The notes under the pieces are model-generated. The model was not told the DNA's origin, ran no database searches, and worked only from the letters and a program-made list of their open reading frames with translations. Positions 26,905 through 36,434 of a DNA stretch of 64,000 nt are shown here, one piece after another. Position numbers and translations under genes: made by a program. The DNA is from Arthrospiribacter ruber (GTDB lineage: Bacteria; Bacteroidota; Bacteroidia; Cytophagales; Cyclobacteriaceae): contig NZ_RPHB01000001.1 of assembly GCF_019343195.1 (NCBI RefSeq), positions 434,001-498,000 of the forward strand, given 5' to 3'. Within the stretch, counting starts at the first letter, position 1, and the number at the start of each line of letters is the position of its first letter.

Positions 26905-28098
26905 ATGATGAAAAATTTATTGGTTCTCTGTTTAGTATTTCTATCCTTTCAGCAGCTTAAGGCCATGGATTTGACTCCCATGGATTCTGTAGGTGTGGAA
27001 AAAGTAGGTGACAAAACGTTTATTGTTCACGAAGTAAGCCAGGGAGAAACGCTTTTCGGAATTTCCAGAAGATACGAAGTAGCAGTAAATGATATCCTTC
27101 AAAACAATGAAAAACTACAGGAAGGATTGAAGATAGGCCAAAGGATCAGGATTCCTTACGTAGCCAAAGAGGCCTTGCCTGCCGGTGCTACACTTCATAA
27201 GGTAGCTCCTGGTGAGACACTTTTTTCCATCTCCAAAAGATACAATGCCTCTGTAGGTGAAGTCATGGAATGGAACAAACTTCAAGGCAATGACTTGAGT
27301 GTGGGACAGGCATTGATCATCAAAAATCAGCCAGTGGCTGAAACTAAGCCTGAACCAAGTCCTGGGGCAAGCACCCAAACTGCTACTACTACCAGGCCCG
27401 CTGCCACGCCAACACCTCAAACAAGTAATGCCGAAAAAGCTGTTGAAGAAAAGCCTAAGGAAACTGCAAAACCTGAAATAAAGGAAGAAAACCTTCCAAA
27501 GACACCTGCTTCCACTGGTACTCCGGCTGCCACAACAGCTAGTCCAAGTACCTCAAAAGCCCTTCCAGGCGACTGGATCACCCATACGGTAGAGCAAGGA
27601 GAGACCCTTTTTTCAATTGCAAAAAAATACGATGCACGTATTGATGATGTAATCTCTTGGAATGCCTTATCATCCAATAATCTCTCCGCTGGTCAAAAGC
27701 TAAAAGTGGGCAGGGAAAAGGCAACAGCAGCCAACGTTCCCGTTGTTCCTTCTTCAGTCCCGATAGTGGTCAACAATGAAAAAAGGGAAGGCCAACTAGT
27801 AGGGAAGGAAGATAATGAAGAAAGCACTGCCTATAAAAATGTAAAGGAAACCGGGCTTGCAGAAGTCATTGAAGGTACCGGAAACCACAAGAAATACCTG
27901 GTTCTGCACAGAGATGCTCCTGTGGGTACTATCATGAGGGTGAGAAATGAGGAAAATGACCAGACTATTTTTGCCAGGGTAGTGGGCAAACTTCCTGATA
28001 CTGGAGACAATAGCCGTCTGGTGATCAAACTCTCCAAAGCAGCATTCGATCAATTGAGGGCGGTAAATACGCGCTTCCCTGTGGAGATTTCATACTAA
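26905..28098 (+). CDS. Cell-wall protein with three LysM repeats and an RlpA-like barrel
   Basis: 397 residues from ATG 26905. The signal peptide ends near QQLKA. LysM repeats are at about 40-84 (HEVSQGETLFGISRRYEVAV), 97-141 (HKVAPGETLFSISKRYNASV) and 226-270 (HTVEQGETLFSIAKKYDARI). A Thr/Pro/Ala-rich linker (about 145-225) joins the second and third. The C-terminus (about 310-397: LHRDAPVGTIMRVRNEENDQ and VIKLSKAAFDQLRAV) resembles a double-psi beta-barrel of RlpA type. LysM binds peptidoglycan GlcNAc, so the protein should sit on the wall in the periplasm. A division or wall-remodelling role is inferred. Confidence 0.9.
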   Translation: MMKNLLVLCLVFLSFQQLKAMDLTPMDSVGVEKVGDKTFIVHEVSQGETLFGISRRYEVAVNDILQNNEKLQEGLKIGQRIRIPYVAKEALPAGATLHKVAPGETLFSISKRYNASVGEVMEWNKLQGNDLSVGQALIIKNQPVAETKPEPSPGASTQTATTTRPAATPTPQTSNAEKAVEEKPKETAKPEIKEENLPKTPASTGTPAATTASPSTSKALPGDWITHTVEQGETLFSIAKKYDARIDDVISWNALSSNNLSAGQKLKVGREKATAANVPVVPSSVPIVVNNEKREGQLVGKEDNEESTAYKNVKETGLAEVIEGTGNHKKYLVLHRDAPVGTIMRVRNEENDQTIFARVVGKLPDTGDNSRLVIKLSKAAFDQLRAVNTRFPVEISY

Positions 28099-28151
28099 TT
28101 TGAATAAAGAGGAAATATAAAAGTATCCTTAAGGTATGTTTAAAATAAATC

Positions 28152-28188
28152 AAAGCCTGTACTGACCTGCTGTCGGTTCAGGCTTTTT
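28152..28188 (+). terminator. Intrinsic terminator after the LysM gene
   Basis: Arms AAAGCCTGTACTGACC and GTCGGTTCAGGCTTT (one mismatch, one G-U pair) around a short loop, followed by T residues. Confidence 0.75.
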
Positions 28189-28212
28189 GATTTAACTGCC
28201 TTGTTTCAGTTT

Positions 28213-28244
28213 TTTGTATATCCGGCTTGAAGGCTGTACCTTTA
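28213..28244 (+). promoter_or_regulatory. Bacteroidetes-type promoter upstream of the 28264 gene
   Basis: A -33 TTTG (28213-28216) and a -7 TACCTTTA (28237-28244, one mismatch to TAnnTTTG) are separated by 20 bp, a good spacing. The start codon follows 20 bp later. Confidence 0.6.
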
Positions 28245-28263
28245 CGGAAGTATTTCCCTCCTT

Positions 28264-28821
28264 ATGAATAAAGTTTCAGTTTTTCTTCATCACCTATTCC
28301 GCTACATCTGGAATGGAATTTTCATAATTTCATATCCGGTATTGGCTACTTTTGGACTGTTGTTTGTTGGGATTACCTATGTTTTTTCGGCTTTGTCCAA
28401 ATTACTTACCAAGTTAAGGCCCCAGTCAGACGAAGAGGTAACAGTGTATAAAAGCAGTTGGGAAGTGTTGCCAAATACGAATGGACTTTTGGAAGCAAAA
28501 GTGTATAAGCAGATCATGTTTGGGCCAAGTTGTTTTCAGCTAAGAAGAAAGGACGGAGTTCCTTCTGTTTTGGAAGATTCGATTTTTGGGGGCAAAGTGC
28601 GCTTTATAGACGAAGGCATCTTGCTTGAGAAGTGGAATGCCACTGAATCAAAAGATCTTCCCGACTTCGATATTTGCCTCTATGACCCAGATTCAGACAA
28701 ACTTGTTTCTTTGACCACCATCAAGTGTTTTGATTGGCACCTGTCAGAGCGGGTGGAAAATAACCTGATGTTCAAGTGGTTTGACGGCACCCAAGGTGGA
28801 GAAGTAAAAGTAGTGCTTTAA
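28264..28821 (+). CDS. Hypothetical membrane-anchored protein
   Basis: 185 residues with an N-terminal hydrophobic region (about 15-50, one or two helices), then a soluble domain of about 130 residues rich in beta-type residues (EVTVYKSSWEVLPNTNGLLE, WFDGTQGGEVKVVL). I recognise no family. Its TAA overlaps the next ATG by one base, so it is translationally coupled to the DUF2400 gene. Confidence 0.6.
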   Translation: MNKVSVFLHHLFRYIWNGIFIISYPVLATFGLLFVGITYVFSALSKLLTKLRPQSDEEVTVYKSSWEVLPNTNGLLEAKVYKQIMFGPSCFQLRRKDGVPSVLEDSIFGGKVRFIDEGILLEKWNATESKDLPDFDICLYDPDSDKLVSLTTIKCFDWHLSERVENNLMFKWFDGTQGGEVKVVL

Positions 28822-29585
28822 TGGAGTTAAAAGATTTTTTGGATTCTAAGGTTGAAAAATACAATCAGCCCGGATTTATTGAATTGGATCCAGTTTCTAT
28901 ACCACACCAATATTCCAAAAAGGAAGATATTGAAATCACTGCTTTTTTTGCAGCGACATTGGCTTGGGGCCAAAGGAAAACGATCATCAATAAATGCTTG
29001 GAGCTTTTTAAGATGATGGACAATGCCCCGCATGATTTTATGCTGAACCACCAGGAAAAGGACCTCAGGCCGTTTTTGAACTTCAAACACAGGACATTCA
29101 ATGATATAGACACCCTTTATTTCATCGACTTTTTTTCAAATTTTTATAGAGAACATAGCAGCTTGGAAGAGGCCTTTGTGATCGGTTGGACAGAGAATCA
29201 AAACATCATGGATACCCTGTTGTCAAATTTTCATAACTTCTTTTTTCAATTGCCCGATTCTCCGCAAAGAACTAGAAAGCATGTGGCAACACCAAAAAGA
29301 AAAGCAGCATGTAAACGAATCAATATGTTTTTGAGGTGGATGGTGAGGAAGGACAACAAAGGTGTGGATTTTGGAATTTGGAATACAATAAAGCCTTACC
29401 AGCTCATTTGCCCTTGTGATCTCCATGTGGATAGGGTAGGGCGGAAGCTGGGACTGATCACCCGGAAACAAACCGATTGGTGGACGGCAATGGAGCTCAC
29501 CGAAGCACTTCGTGATTTTGATCCAGCTGATCCGGTCAAATATGATTTTGCCCTGTTTGGGCTAGGGATAGAAGAGAAATTTTGA
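28821..29585 (+). CDS. DUF2400 / TIGR02757 family protein
   Basis: 254 residues. The N-terminal ELKDFLDSKVEKYNQPGFIE and the later EITAFFAATLAWGQRKTIIN match this conserved Bacteroidota-enriched family, as do FLRWMVRKDNKGVDFGIW and LICPCDLHVDRVGRKLGL. Sequences of this type are thought to have a helix-hairpin-helix-like DNA-glycosylase ancestry, but no biochemical function is established that I can cite. A DNA-repair role is only a hypothesis. It is coupled to the membrane-anchored gene upstream; a repeat element follows. Confidence 0.85.
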   Translation: MELKDFLDSKVEKYNQPGFIELDPVSIPHQYSKKEDIEITAFFAATLAWGQRKTIINKCLELFKMMDNAPHDFMLNHQEKDLRPFLNFKHRTFNDIDTLYFIDFFSNFYREHSSLEEAFVIGWTENQNIMDTLLSNFHNFFFQLPDSPQRTRKHVATPKRKAACKRINMFLRWMVRKDNKGVDFGIWNTIKPYQLICPCDLHVDRVGRKLGLITRKQTDWWTAMELTEALRDFDPADPVKYDFALFGLGIEEKF

Positions 29586-29594
29586 AATGAATAA

Positions 29595-29795
29595 AAAAAG
29601 AGGCTGTATCATAAGTCAATGCTTTAAAAAATTGCTAAAATTTTATTTGGTTTGTAATAAGTGAAACTTTGTGTCTTAGAGTCTTCGTGGCATTATTAGC
29701 CACAAAGCCACTAAGTCACAAAGAAATTGACTCTTAAAACAGAATTTTGTTTGGTAAATAAATCTGAAGATCAATTTATGATACAGCCTCTTTTT
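29595..29795. mobile_element. MITE-like repeat (about 201 bp) with 20-bp perfect inverted ends
   Basis: The left end AAAAAGAGGCTGTATCATAA (29595-29614) is repeated exactly, inverted, at the right end (29776-29795). Inside, a long imperfect hairpin (21 of 25 positions) pairs CTTTGTGTCTTAGAGTCTTC (about 29668 onward) with GCCACTAAGTCACAAAG (about 29706-29722). The GAGGCTGTNTCATAA-type end is reminiscent of Bacteroidetes insertion-sequence ends, which is recollection rather than proof. No ORF of useful length occurs inside and no target duplication is seen. It lies between two convergent genes and may also terminate both. Confidence 0.55.
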
Positions 29796-29798
29796 AAC

Positions 29799-32700
29799 TT
29801 AGTTAATGGCAACTTTCTCTATTTCTTTGAAAATGTCTATTGGGGTTGATTTTGCTTTTTCCTGAAAAGCTTTCCAATCATTGTCCATAAATGTATTCCA
29901 TACGTCCAAAGCCTCTTGAGCACTTGCTTTTGCGTGATCCATGAGACGCTTTTCTGTATCACCCGGAGCAGAGAAGGAAGAGCTTGCATAGGACCTTGGT
30001 GCAAAGAGCCTGGTCATCACAGTTGGATAGAGATTCCTTACTATCCCCTGACCTTCTCTGGTTGGTCCATAGAAAGCTTCTCTAGTGGTGTCAATTTGCT
30101 TTTTGATCTCCTGTGCTGCATTATTCAGTGTTTTGGCTTCTTCACTTTCCAAATCTTTGGTATAAGCGATGATTTTGTCTGCAGTTTCTTTGGCTTCGTC
30201 CAACTGGCGTGTAGCTTTCATTACTTCAGCAGCAAGTTGTTCTACAGACTTGACGAATTCCTCTCGTGCTTTCAAATCGGCCATGTTGGTCTGGATCCTT
30301 GGATCGCTATGAACTTGGATTGAAGTCTCATCTGAGGCATCTCCATAAAGAAATACTACTTTATAGGTTCCAGGCAATGCTGGACCACCACTTGGTTCGT
30401 TGAAGCCTCTGGAGCCTCCTCTGTTTCCTCCTCTGCCCATGGGTATATCAGCAGAAGATTTTCTGTCCAAGTTCCAGATGACCTTATTGACACCATGTTT
30501 GGGAAGGGTCTTGAGGGTCCTGATCTGTTCCCCGGATTCATTGAAAATCTGAACCGTCACTGAGTCATACTTTTCTTTTCCAGGGTCATTGACAATGAAA
30601 TGAAGCCTTCCTCCAAATTCCCTGTTTTCGGCTGCATACTTTCCATCAGCTGAAAATCTCTCTCCATGTGGTTGGTGGATTTCAGCCTGATAAGCATCCG
30701 AAGGAAATACTGCGGTGATTTTGGAATCAGGTGTTTTTCCTTGGTTTTTTGCAAAGACCCTTAATGGTCTTATGTCGTCCAATACATAAATGGACCTTCC
30801 AAAAGTACCTATGACCAGGTCCGCTTCTCTTTCCTGAATGACCATGTCGTAAGTCGATACGGCTTTGGGATATCCATGTCTCCATTGGTTCCAAGTTTTG
30901 GCATTGTCAAAGCTCACATACAAGCCAAATTCAGTACCCAGAAAAACCAGATTAGGCTCTTCAGTATCCTGTACGAGAGATAAAGTATATCCCCATACCT
31001 TATTGTCGTCAGCTATCCTTTCATAAGAGCCACCAAAATTCTTGGTTCGGTAAGCATAGGCCGCAAAGTCATTGTTTCTGTAATTATTGGCCACTATCCA
31101 AGCTTCACCAGCATCATATTTTGAGGCATGAATTTGAGGAATCCAGCTACCTTTTGGTAATCCTGATAGCTTTTCTGAAGTATTTGTCCAAGTCTTGCCA
31201 CCATCACGGGTTACCTGTACATTTCCATCATCCGTACCTACCCATATTACATTTGGATCAATAGGGCTTGGCGCTATGGATAATATGGTAGTATGGTTTT
31301 CGGCTCCGGTAATATCAAACGTCAATCCACCTGTTTCCTGCTGCTTTTGTTTCTCGGGGTCATTAGTAGTCAGATCAGGGGAAATGATTTCCCAAGTTTC
31401 CCCTCGGTCCGTGCTTTTGTGCAAAAACTGACTGCCGTAATAAATGGTCGCAGCATCATGTGGGCTTTGTGCCAGTGCAGCATTCCAGTTGAACCTCAAA
31501 AACACGTCCTTATCAGGATGTGTGGGTCTGATGGTCCTCTTATGGCCTGTTTCCTTATCAAAACGGGCCACATTTCCGCCTTGGGACATGGCATAGCCAT
31601 ACCTGCTGTCTTCAGGATCAGATACCACGTCGAAACCATCACCGAACATGATTTCCTGCCAATAAGTATTCCGTATGCCATCTCTTCTCCATACGTAAGA
31701 AGGACCTACCCAGCTTCCGTTATCCTGAAGCCCTCCATAAATATTATAGGGAAGCTCATTGTCTACGTTGATGTGGTACCATTGCCCTACAGGTAGGTTT
31801 TCTGCAAAATACCAGGTCTTACCTCCGTCTCTACTGATATTCAATCCGCCGTCGTTGCCGTCCACAATGAAGTTTGGGTCGTTTGGATTGATATACCATG
31901 CATGGTGATCCGGATGTACCCCTTCGTAGGTCAGAAGTTGCTCAAAAGTACGTCCTCCATCTTCTGTCATTCCTACACGGGAGTAGAGGGTGTAAAGCCT
32001 GTCCGCATTTTTAGGGTCAGCATGTATTTCAAAATAGTAAAATGGTCTATCACCGATCTCAGGCTTGTCATTGATCATCTTGAAGGTATCGCCTCCGTCA
32101 TTGGAAACGTAAAGTGCATTTTTAGATGATTCTACCAAAGCATATACTTTGTCACTGTTTGCTTTGGAAATAGCAAGCCCCAATCTGCCGAGCTCTCCTT
32201 TTGGAAGACCGTTCTTTTCATCCAGTTTTTTCCAGTTTTCCCCTCCATCATGGCTCACATAAAGTCCTGAAGAAGGTCCTCCTGATTCAAAAAACCAAGG
32301 ATATCTTCTGTGCTGCCACATATTGACAAAAAGCTTGTTGGGATTATTGGGATCCATGATCATTTCTCCCACACCTGTTTTTTGATCGATGTAAAGGATT
32401 TTTTTCCAGGTCTTGCCTCCATCAGTAGTTTTGTAAAGGCCCCTTTCTTCCTGTTCACCCCAAGGAGAACCGATGGCACCCACAAATACAGTATTAGGAT
32501 CATCGGGATGCACTATGATGCGGTGCACGGCTCTTGTTTTTTCTAAGCCCATAAGTTCCCATGTCTTTCCTGCATCCAATGACCTATACACTCCATAACC
32601 CATATTCAGGGAGTTTCTTGGATTACCTTCTCCAGTTCCTACCCATATGATGTTGGGGTTCTTTTGGTATATGGAAATGGCTCCAATGGAATGTACCTTT

Positions 32701-32984
32701 TCTTCATCAAAAATAGGCTGCCAAGTGATGCCACCAGAGGTGGATTTCCATAGACCACCTGAAGCCGATCCTGCATAGATGATATTGGGATTGTCATCTA
32801 CAGCGTCGATGGCAGTAATTCTTCCGCTCATTCCAGCAGGACCCACAGACCTTGTTTTCATGGCTGCAAATTGGGACATATCGACTTGCTGAGCATGCAA
32901 GGGTTCAATGCCCTGCAAGACCCATAACAAGAAGAAACTCAATGCCAAGAGTCCAGCCTTTTTAGAGTAATGTTTTGTATTCAT
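29799..32984 (-). CDS. Secreted BNR/Asp-box repeat protein (VPS10/sortilin-like glycosyl hydrolase fold)
   Basis: 1061 residues. Signal peptide about 1-31 (ending LHAQQ). Residues about 40-730 contain repeated Asp-box-type units such as STSGGITWQPI, SLDAGKTWELM, TTDGGKTWKKI, SHDGGENWKKL, NDGGDTFKM, TRDGGKTWTNT and FDNAKTWNQW, which build a large beta-propeller. The C-terminal 250 residues include an RGGNRGGSRGFNEPSGG linker and a helical tail. Proteins of this layout are abundant in Bacteroidota and annotated as glycosyl hydrolases without catalytic proof. It is divergent from the M1 peptidase. Its substrate is unknown. Confidence 0.88.
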   Translation of the reverse strand: MNTKHYSKKAGLLALSFFLLWVLQGIEPLHAQQVDMSQFAAMKTRSVGPAGMSGRITAIDAVDDNPNIIYAGSASGGLWKSTSGGITWQPIFDEEKVHSIGAISIYQKNPNIIWVGTGEGNPRNSLNMGYGVYRSLDAGKTWELMGLEKTRAVHRIIVHPDDPNTVFVGAIGSPWGEQEERGLYKTTDGGKTWKKILYIDQKTGVGEMIMDPNNPNKLFVNMWQHRRYPWFFESGGPSSGLYVSHDGGENWKKLDEKNGLPKGELGRLGLAISKANSDKVYALVESSKNALYVSNDGGDTFKMINDKPEIGDRPFYYFEIHADPKNADRLYTLYSRVGMTEDGGRTFEQLLTYEGVHPDHHAWYINPNDPNFIVDGNDGGLNISRDGGKTWYFAENLPVGQWYHINVDNELPYNIYGGLQDNGSWVGPSYVWRRDGIRNTYWQEIMFGDGFDVVSDPEDSRYGYAMSQGGNVARFDKETGHKRTIRPTHPDKDVFLRFNWNAALAQSPHDAATIYYGSQFLHKSTDRGETWEIISPDLTTNDPEKQKQQETGGLTFDITGAENHTTILSIAPSPIDPNVIWVGTDDGNVQVTRDGGKTWTNTSEKLSGLPKGSWIPQIHASKYDAGEAWIVANNYRNNDFAAYAYRTKNFGGSYERIADDNKVWGYTLSLVQDTEEPNLVFLGTEFGLYVSFDNAKTWNQWRHGYPKAVSTYDMVIQEREADLVIGTFGRSIYVLDDIRPLRVFAKNQGKTPDSKITAVFPSDAYQAEIHQPHGERFSADGKYAAENREFGGRLHFIVNDPGKEKYDSVTVQIFNESGEQIRTLKTLPKHGVNKVIWNLDRKSSADIPMGRGGNRGGSRGFNEPSGGPALPGTYKVVFLYGDASDETSIQVHSDPRIQTNMADLKAREEFVKSVEQLAAEVMKATRQLDEAKETADKIIAYTKDLESEEAKTLNNAAQEIKKQIDTTREAFYGPTREGQGIVRNLYPTVMTRLFAPRSYASSSFSAPGDTEKRLMDHAKASAQEALDVWNTFMDNDWKAFQEKAKSTPIDIFKEIEKVAIN

Positions 32985-33200
32985 ATTTAAAGCTCATTGG
33001 GTTGATATTTTATTTCAATAAGTTACATAAACACCATTGAAAATATGTTTTTGATTCCAAAGGGGAATTTCTGTTTTGAATGGCTTTATTCATTTGTTCA
33101 ACAAAAGTTGCCACCTATCAGGACTTTTGTATTGATTTTGACAACAGGTTTGGGTAGGATGGCTTTTTGGATTATTTTACACGCAAAAACCAAATGTAAT

Positions 33201-35066
33201 ATGATAAAGAGATTAGGCTCAAGTGTCTTTTTGTGGATAGTAGCTGGTGCTTTTACCATAGCTATGGCTCAGAAAGACCGTTGGCAGCAAAAAGTAAAAT
33301 ATGAGATGGATGTCAATATGGATGTGGAGTCCAACACTTTTAAAGGTACCCAGAAGTTACACTATACCAACAATTCTCCTGATACGCTTTTCAGGGCATT
33401 TTATCACCTGTACTTCAATGCTTTTCAGCCCAATACCATGATGGATGTAAGGTCCAGAACCATCGCTGATCCTGATAGGAGAGTGGGAGACAGGATATAC
33501 AACCTCAAGCCTGAAGAGTATGGTATTCTTAAAGTGAACTCTCTGACTATGGAAGGAAAAGCTGCTTCTATTGAACATGAAGAGACCATATTGGAGGTGG
33601 ATTTACCCAGACCAATTATGCCGGGTGAGACGGTGGTGTTTGATATGGAATTTGAAGGGCAAGTGCCGTTGCAAATCAGAAGATCAGGCCGGGACAATGC
33701 AGAAGGTATTCGTTATTCCATGGCGCAGTGGTACCCCAAAATGGCCGCTTACGACATGAGAGGTTGGCATGCCAATCCTTATATCGGTAGGGAATTCTAT
33801 GGCAATTTTGGGGATTTTGATGTGAAGATTACCATTGATAAGAATTACATATTGGGCGGTACCGGTTATCTCAAAAATGCCAATGAGATTGGCCATGGAT
33901 ATCAGGATGAAGGAGTGACTGTTCCACAACCCACAGGAAATACACTTACCTGGCATTTTTATGCCCCGGATGTGCACGATTTCATGTGGGCTGCTGATCC
34001 CAAATTCACCCATGATAAGTATCAGATGGAAGATGGTCCCATGGTACACCTGCTGTACGTGAAAAATGAAAAAACCGAGGAAAATTGGGGGAAACTCATG
34101 AGCTATACCGTAGATGCCATCCGTTTTATGAGTGAAAATTTCGGAGAATATCCTTATGATCAGTTTTCGGTGATCCAGGGTGGTGATGGAGGAATGGAGT
34201 ATCCCATGTCTACCTTGATTACCGGACATAGGAACATTAGAAGTCTTGTAGGGGTCACCGTACATGAACTGATACACAGCTGGTATTACGGGGTGTTGGG
34301 TTTCAATGAATCCTCTGAACCTTGGTTGGATGAAGGGTTTACTACCTGGGGTACCAATGTGGTCATGGATGCTGTTTTCGAAAAAAGTGAGAACTTTATT
34401 CAGGATGGGAATTACAGGTCTTACTTCAGGTTGGCATCGGCAGGCTACGAGGAGCCGCTTACTACACATGGAGATCACTACAACCTGAATTCTGCCTATG
34501 GTCCCGGTACTTATTCCAAAGGAGCAGTATTTGTCGAGCAGCTTTCCTACATCATGGGCAGGAAAAATTTTGACAGGGCCATGAAAAGACTTTGGGATGA
34601 ATATAAATTCAAGCATCCAAATGGCAATGATGTAATCAGGGTAATGGAAAAGACCAGCGGATTGGAACTGGATTGGTACTATGACTATTTTATCGCTTCT
34701 ACCAAAACCATTGATTATGGTGTCAAAGGGGTGGAGGCCGATGGTGAAAATTCCAGCAAGATCATGCTGGAGAGAATTGGTTTGATGCCTATGCCTCTGG
34801 ATGTGGTGGTGACTTACCAAGACGGAAGTCAGGAGACGATTTATATGCCCTTGGTCATTATGAGAGGGGAAAAGCCGGAAGAGGAAGGTCACCCAAAGAG
34901 GGTGAAAACCCAAAAATGGCCTTGGACCAACCTGAGTACCGAAGTAAAAATTGACAGGCCTATATCCGATATAAAATCAGTAGAAATTGATCCAAGCCAG
35001 AGATTGGCCGATATCAACAGATCTAATAACAAATATGAAGTAACCATTCAAATGGACAAAAAATAA
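33201..35066 (+). CDS. Exported M1-family zinc aminopeptidase
   Basis: 621 residues from ATG 33201; an open frame reaches 156 bp further, but MIKRLGSSVFLWIVAGAF starts a proper signal peptide ending at MAQ. The M1 zinc site HELIH is at residues 355-359, with the third ligand Glu378 exactly 18 residues on (HEXXH-X18-E). The exopeptidase motif is GGMEYP, the GXMEN equivalent. N-terminal beta-domain about 30-200, C-terminal helical region. It should remove N-terminal residues from peptides in the periplasm or outside the cell. Its gene is divergent from the BNR-repeat gene, and a terminator follows. Confidence 0.93.
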   Translation: MIKRLGSSVFLWIVAGAFTIAMAQKDRWQQKVKYEMDVNMDVESNTFKGTQKLHYTNNSPDTLFRAFYHLYFNAFQPNTMMDVRSRTIADPDRRVGDRIYNLKPEEYGILKVNSLTMEGKAASIEHEETILEVDLPRPIMPGETVVFDMEFEGQVPLQIRRSGRDNAEGIRYSMAQWYPKMAAYDMRGWHANPYIGREFYGNFGDFDVKITIDKNYILGGTGYLKNANEIGHGYQDEGVTVPQPTGNTLTWHFYAPDVHDFMWAADPKFTHDKYQMEDGPMVHLLYVKNEKTEENWGKLMSYTVDAIRFMSENFGEYPYDQFSVIQGGDGGMEYPMSTLITGHRNIRSLVGVTVHELIHSWYYGVLGFNESSEPWLDEGFTTWGTNVVMDAVFEKSENFIQDGNYRSYFRLASAGYEEPLTTHGDHYNLNSAYGPGTYSKGAVFVEQLSYIMGRKNFDRAMKRLWDEYKFKHPNGNDVIRVMEKTSGLELDWYYDYFIASTKTIDYGVKGVEADGENSSKIMLERIGLMPMPLDVVVTYQDGSQETIYMPLVIMRGEKPEEEGHPKRVKTQKWPWTNLSTEVKIDRPISDIKSVEIDPSQRLADINRSNNKYEVTIQMDKK

Positions 35067-35085
35067 CCCGATAATCAGGGTAGGT

Positions 35086-35124
35086 AAAAAACCGCCTGGA
35101 GAAGTTTTCTCCGGCGGTTTTTTT
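35086..35124 (+). terminator. Intrinsic terminator after the M1 peptidase gene
   Basis: Stem ACCGCCTGGAGAA / TTCTCCGGCGGT with one bulged base, preceded by A residues and followed by a seven-T tract. Confidence 0.85.
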
Positions 35125-35199
35125 ATTGATTTCTTAACATAGAAAAAATGGTTTTTAAAGAATTAGTTTTTTACTTTGCAAAATGTTAATTAATAAGGT

Positions 35200-36381
35200 A
35201 TGAAAAATGTAAAAATCATAGGTATTATATTCTTTATTGTTTCTTTTTTTATATCCTGTCAGGAAGATGAATTGCCCAAAGAAGTAGACTTGCCAGCGGA
35301 AAAATTCGAAAGGTTTGATAATTATAACTTTAATGGGCAAGCCTCAAATGTGACAAGTATCAAAACTATAGGTGATCGCTTGTATTATTCCCATAGGACC
35401 AACCCCGGTTACATAACTGATAATATGGAGGTAAACCAATTGTGTTGTTCTAGAAACAATCAAATGGAGTTTAGACAGGCCCTTTCAAGAAATTATATTG
35501 TAACTGTTGATAGAAGTCTGACAGGATTCAATATTTACAATGTAGAGAATAGAGGACATGGAAGTATGGCTTTTATAAGCTTAAGTAGGCTATTGGAGGA
35601 TTTGGAAGGGAATAAAGTTGTGTCAACTATTGGGATAGGGTCACAACAAAATAATTTTGATATCAATGGAACAAAAATGTTGGCTAACATTCAGCTTGAT
35701 GGTAAAAACATCGCTTACATCTTTGATATAGAAGAAAATGCAAATTTTTACGGAGTGATAAACAGTAAGGATGTTGTTAAAGTTGAGTTCCCTGAAAATA
35801 CCCATAGGAGCAATGGGGACTGGATATTTGTAGTTAATGCTTTTCAGGATGGTTGGATTGCTTCGGTTTCCACAGGTGATGGTAATTCTTCTCCAAATTT
35901 CCTTATTTCAAAAGATGGTTCAGTTCAGAATTTTACCTTGGAAGAAATGCCCAGAGGCATTTATATGGGCCACGAATTCACTTCCGATGGAAGGCTATTT
36001 ATGAACATTGAAAGGTATATTTATATCTCGGAAAGTGGGAAAGTAGAAGATTTAAAAGCACATATTTCTATGAATGTTTTATTCAATATGCGCATTATTG
36101 AGGATAGGATGGTGGTCTGGAACAACAGTGGTGCGGCAATTTATGAGATTGAAAATTTTGATTCAAGAGATCCTGATTTGTTTAATATCAGAAAGTTGAA
36201 CAATGGGGGGATTGAACACTCAGGGCTAAATGAATTGGAGGTTTTTAACGGGAAAGTATTTGCAGCAACTTCACAGGGGCTGTTTTCTAAAAGTCTGGAA
36301 AGTTTTTGGGATTCCCTTCCTGAGGTAGATGATGTTCAGGATCAGGCGTTTAGAGAGGGTGTTGAATTTGTGATGAACTAA
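35200..36381 (+). CDS. Lipoprotein of unknown function
   Basis: 393 residues. The N-terminus MKNVKIIGIIFFIVSFFISC carries a lipobox-like FISC, so Cys20 is probably lipidated and the protein sits in the outer or inner membrane. The mature part repeats blocks such as IGDRLYYSHRTNPGY, IVTVDRSLTGFNIYNVEN and MRIIEDRMVVWNNSGAAIYEI, which suggests a beta-propeller, but no named repeat can be assigned. Codons are visibly richer in A/T than in neighbouring genes, compatible with more recent acquisition. It stands alone between two terminators. Confidence 0.65.
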   Translation: MKNVKIIGIIFFIVSFFISCQEDELPKEVDLPAEKFERFDNYNFNGQASNVTSIKTIGDRLYYSHRTNPGYITDNMEVNQLCCSRNNQMEFRQALSRNYIVTVDRSLTGFNIYNVENRGHGSMAFISLSRLLEDLEGNKVVSTIGIGSQQNNFDINGTKMLANIQLDGKNIAYIFDIEENANFYGVINSKDVVKVEFPENTHRSNGDWIFVVNAFQDGWIASVSTGDGNSSPNFLISKDGSVQNFTLEEMPRGIYMGHEFTSDGRLFMNIERYIYISESGKVEDLKAHISMNVLFNMRIIEDRMVVWNNSGAAIYEIENFDSRDPDLFNIRKLNNGGIEHSGLNELEVFNGKVFAATSQGLFSKSLESFWDSLPEVDDVQDQAFREGVEFVMN

Positions 36382-36382
36382 A

Positions 36383-36412
36383 AAAAGGGCGGATCAGCTG
36401 ATCCGCCCTTTT
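36383..36412. terminator. Palindromic terminator after the lipoprotein gene
   Basis: A perfect inverted repeat with arms AAAAGGGCGGATCAG / CTGATCCGCCCTTTT, continuous except at the centre, directly behind the stop codon. It can act in both directions and also lies 3' of the histone-like gene on the other strand. Confidence 0.85.
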
Positions 36413-36434
36413 CAATATAATTTCTTTACACCAA

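Noticed and set aside
33684-34913. A long open frame (409 codons) on the minus strand, antisense to the M1 peptidase
   Set aside because: It is a frame mirror of a well-supported gene with signal peptide and HEXXH-E motif; the antisense translation shows no family and no promoter.
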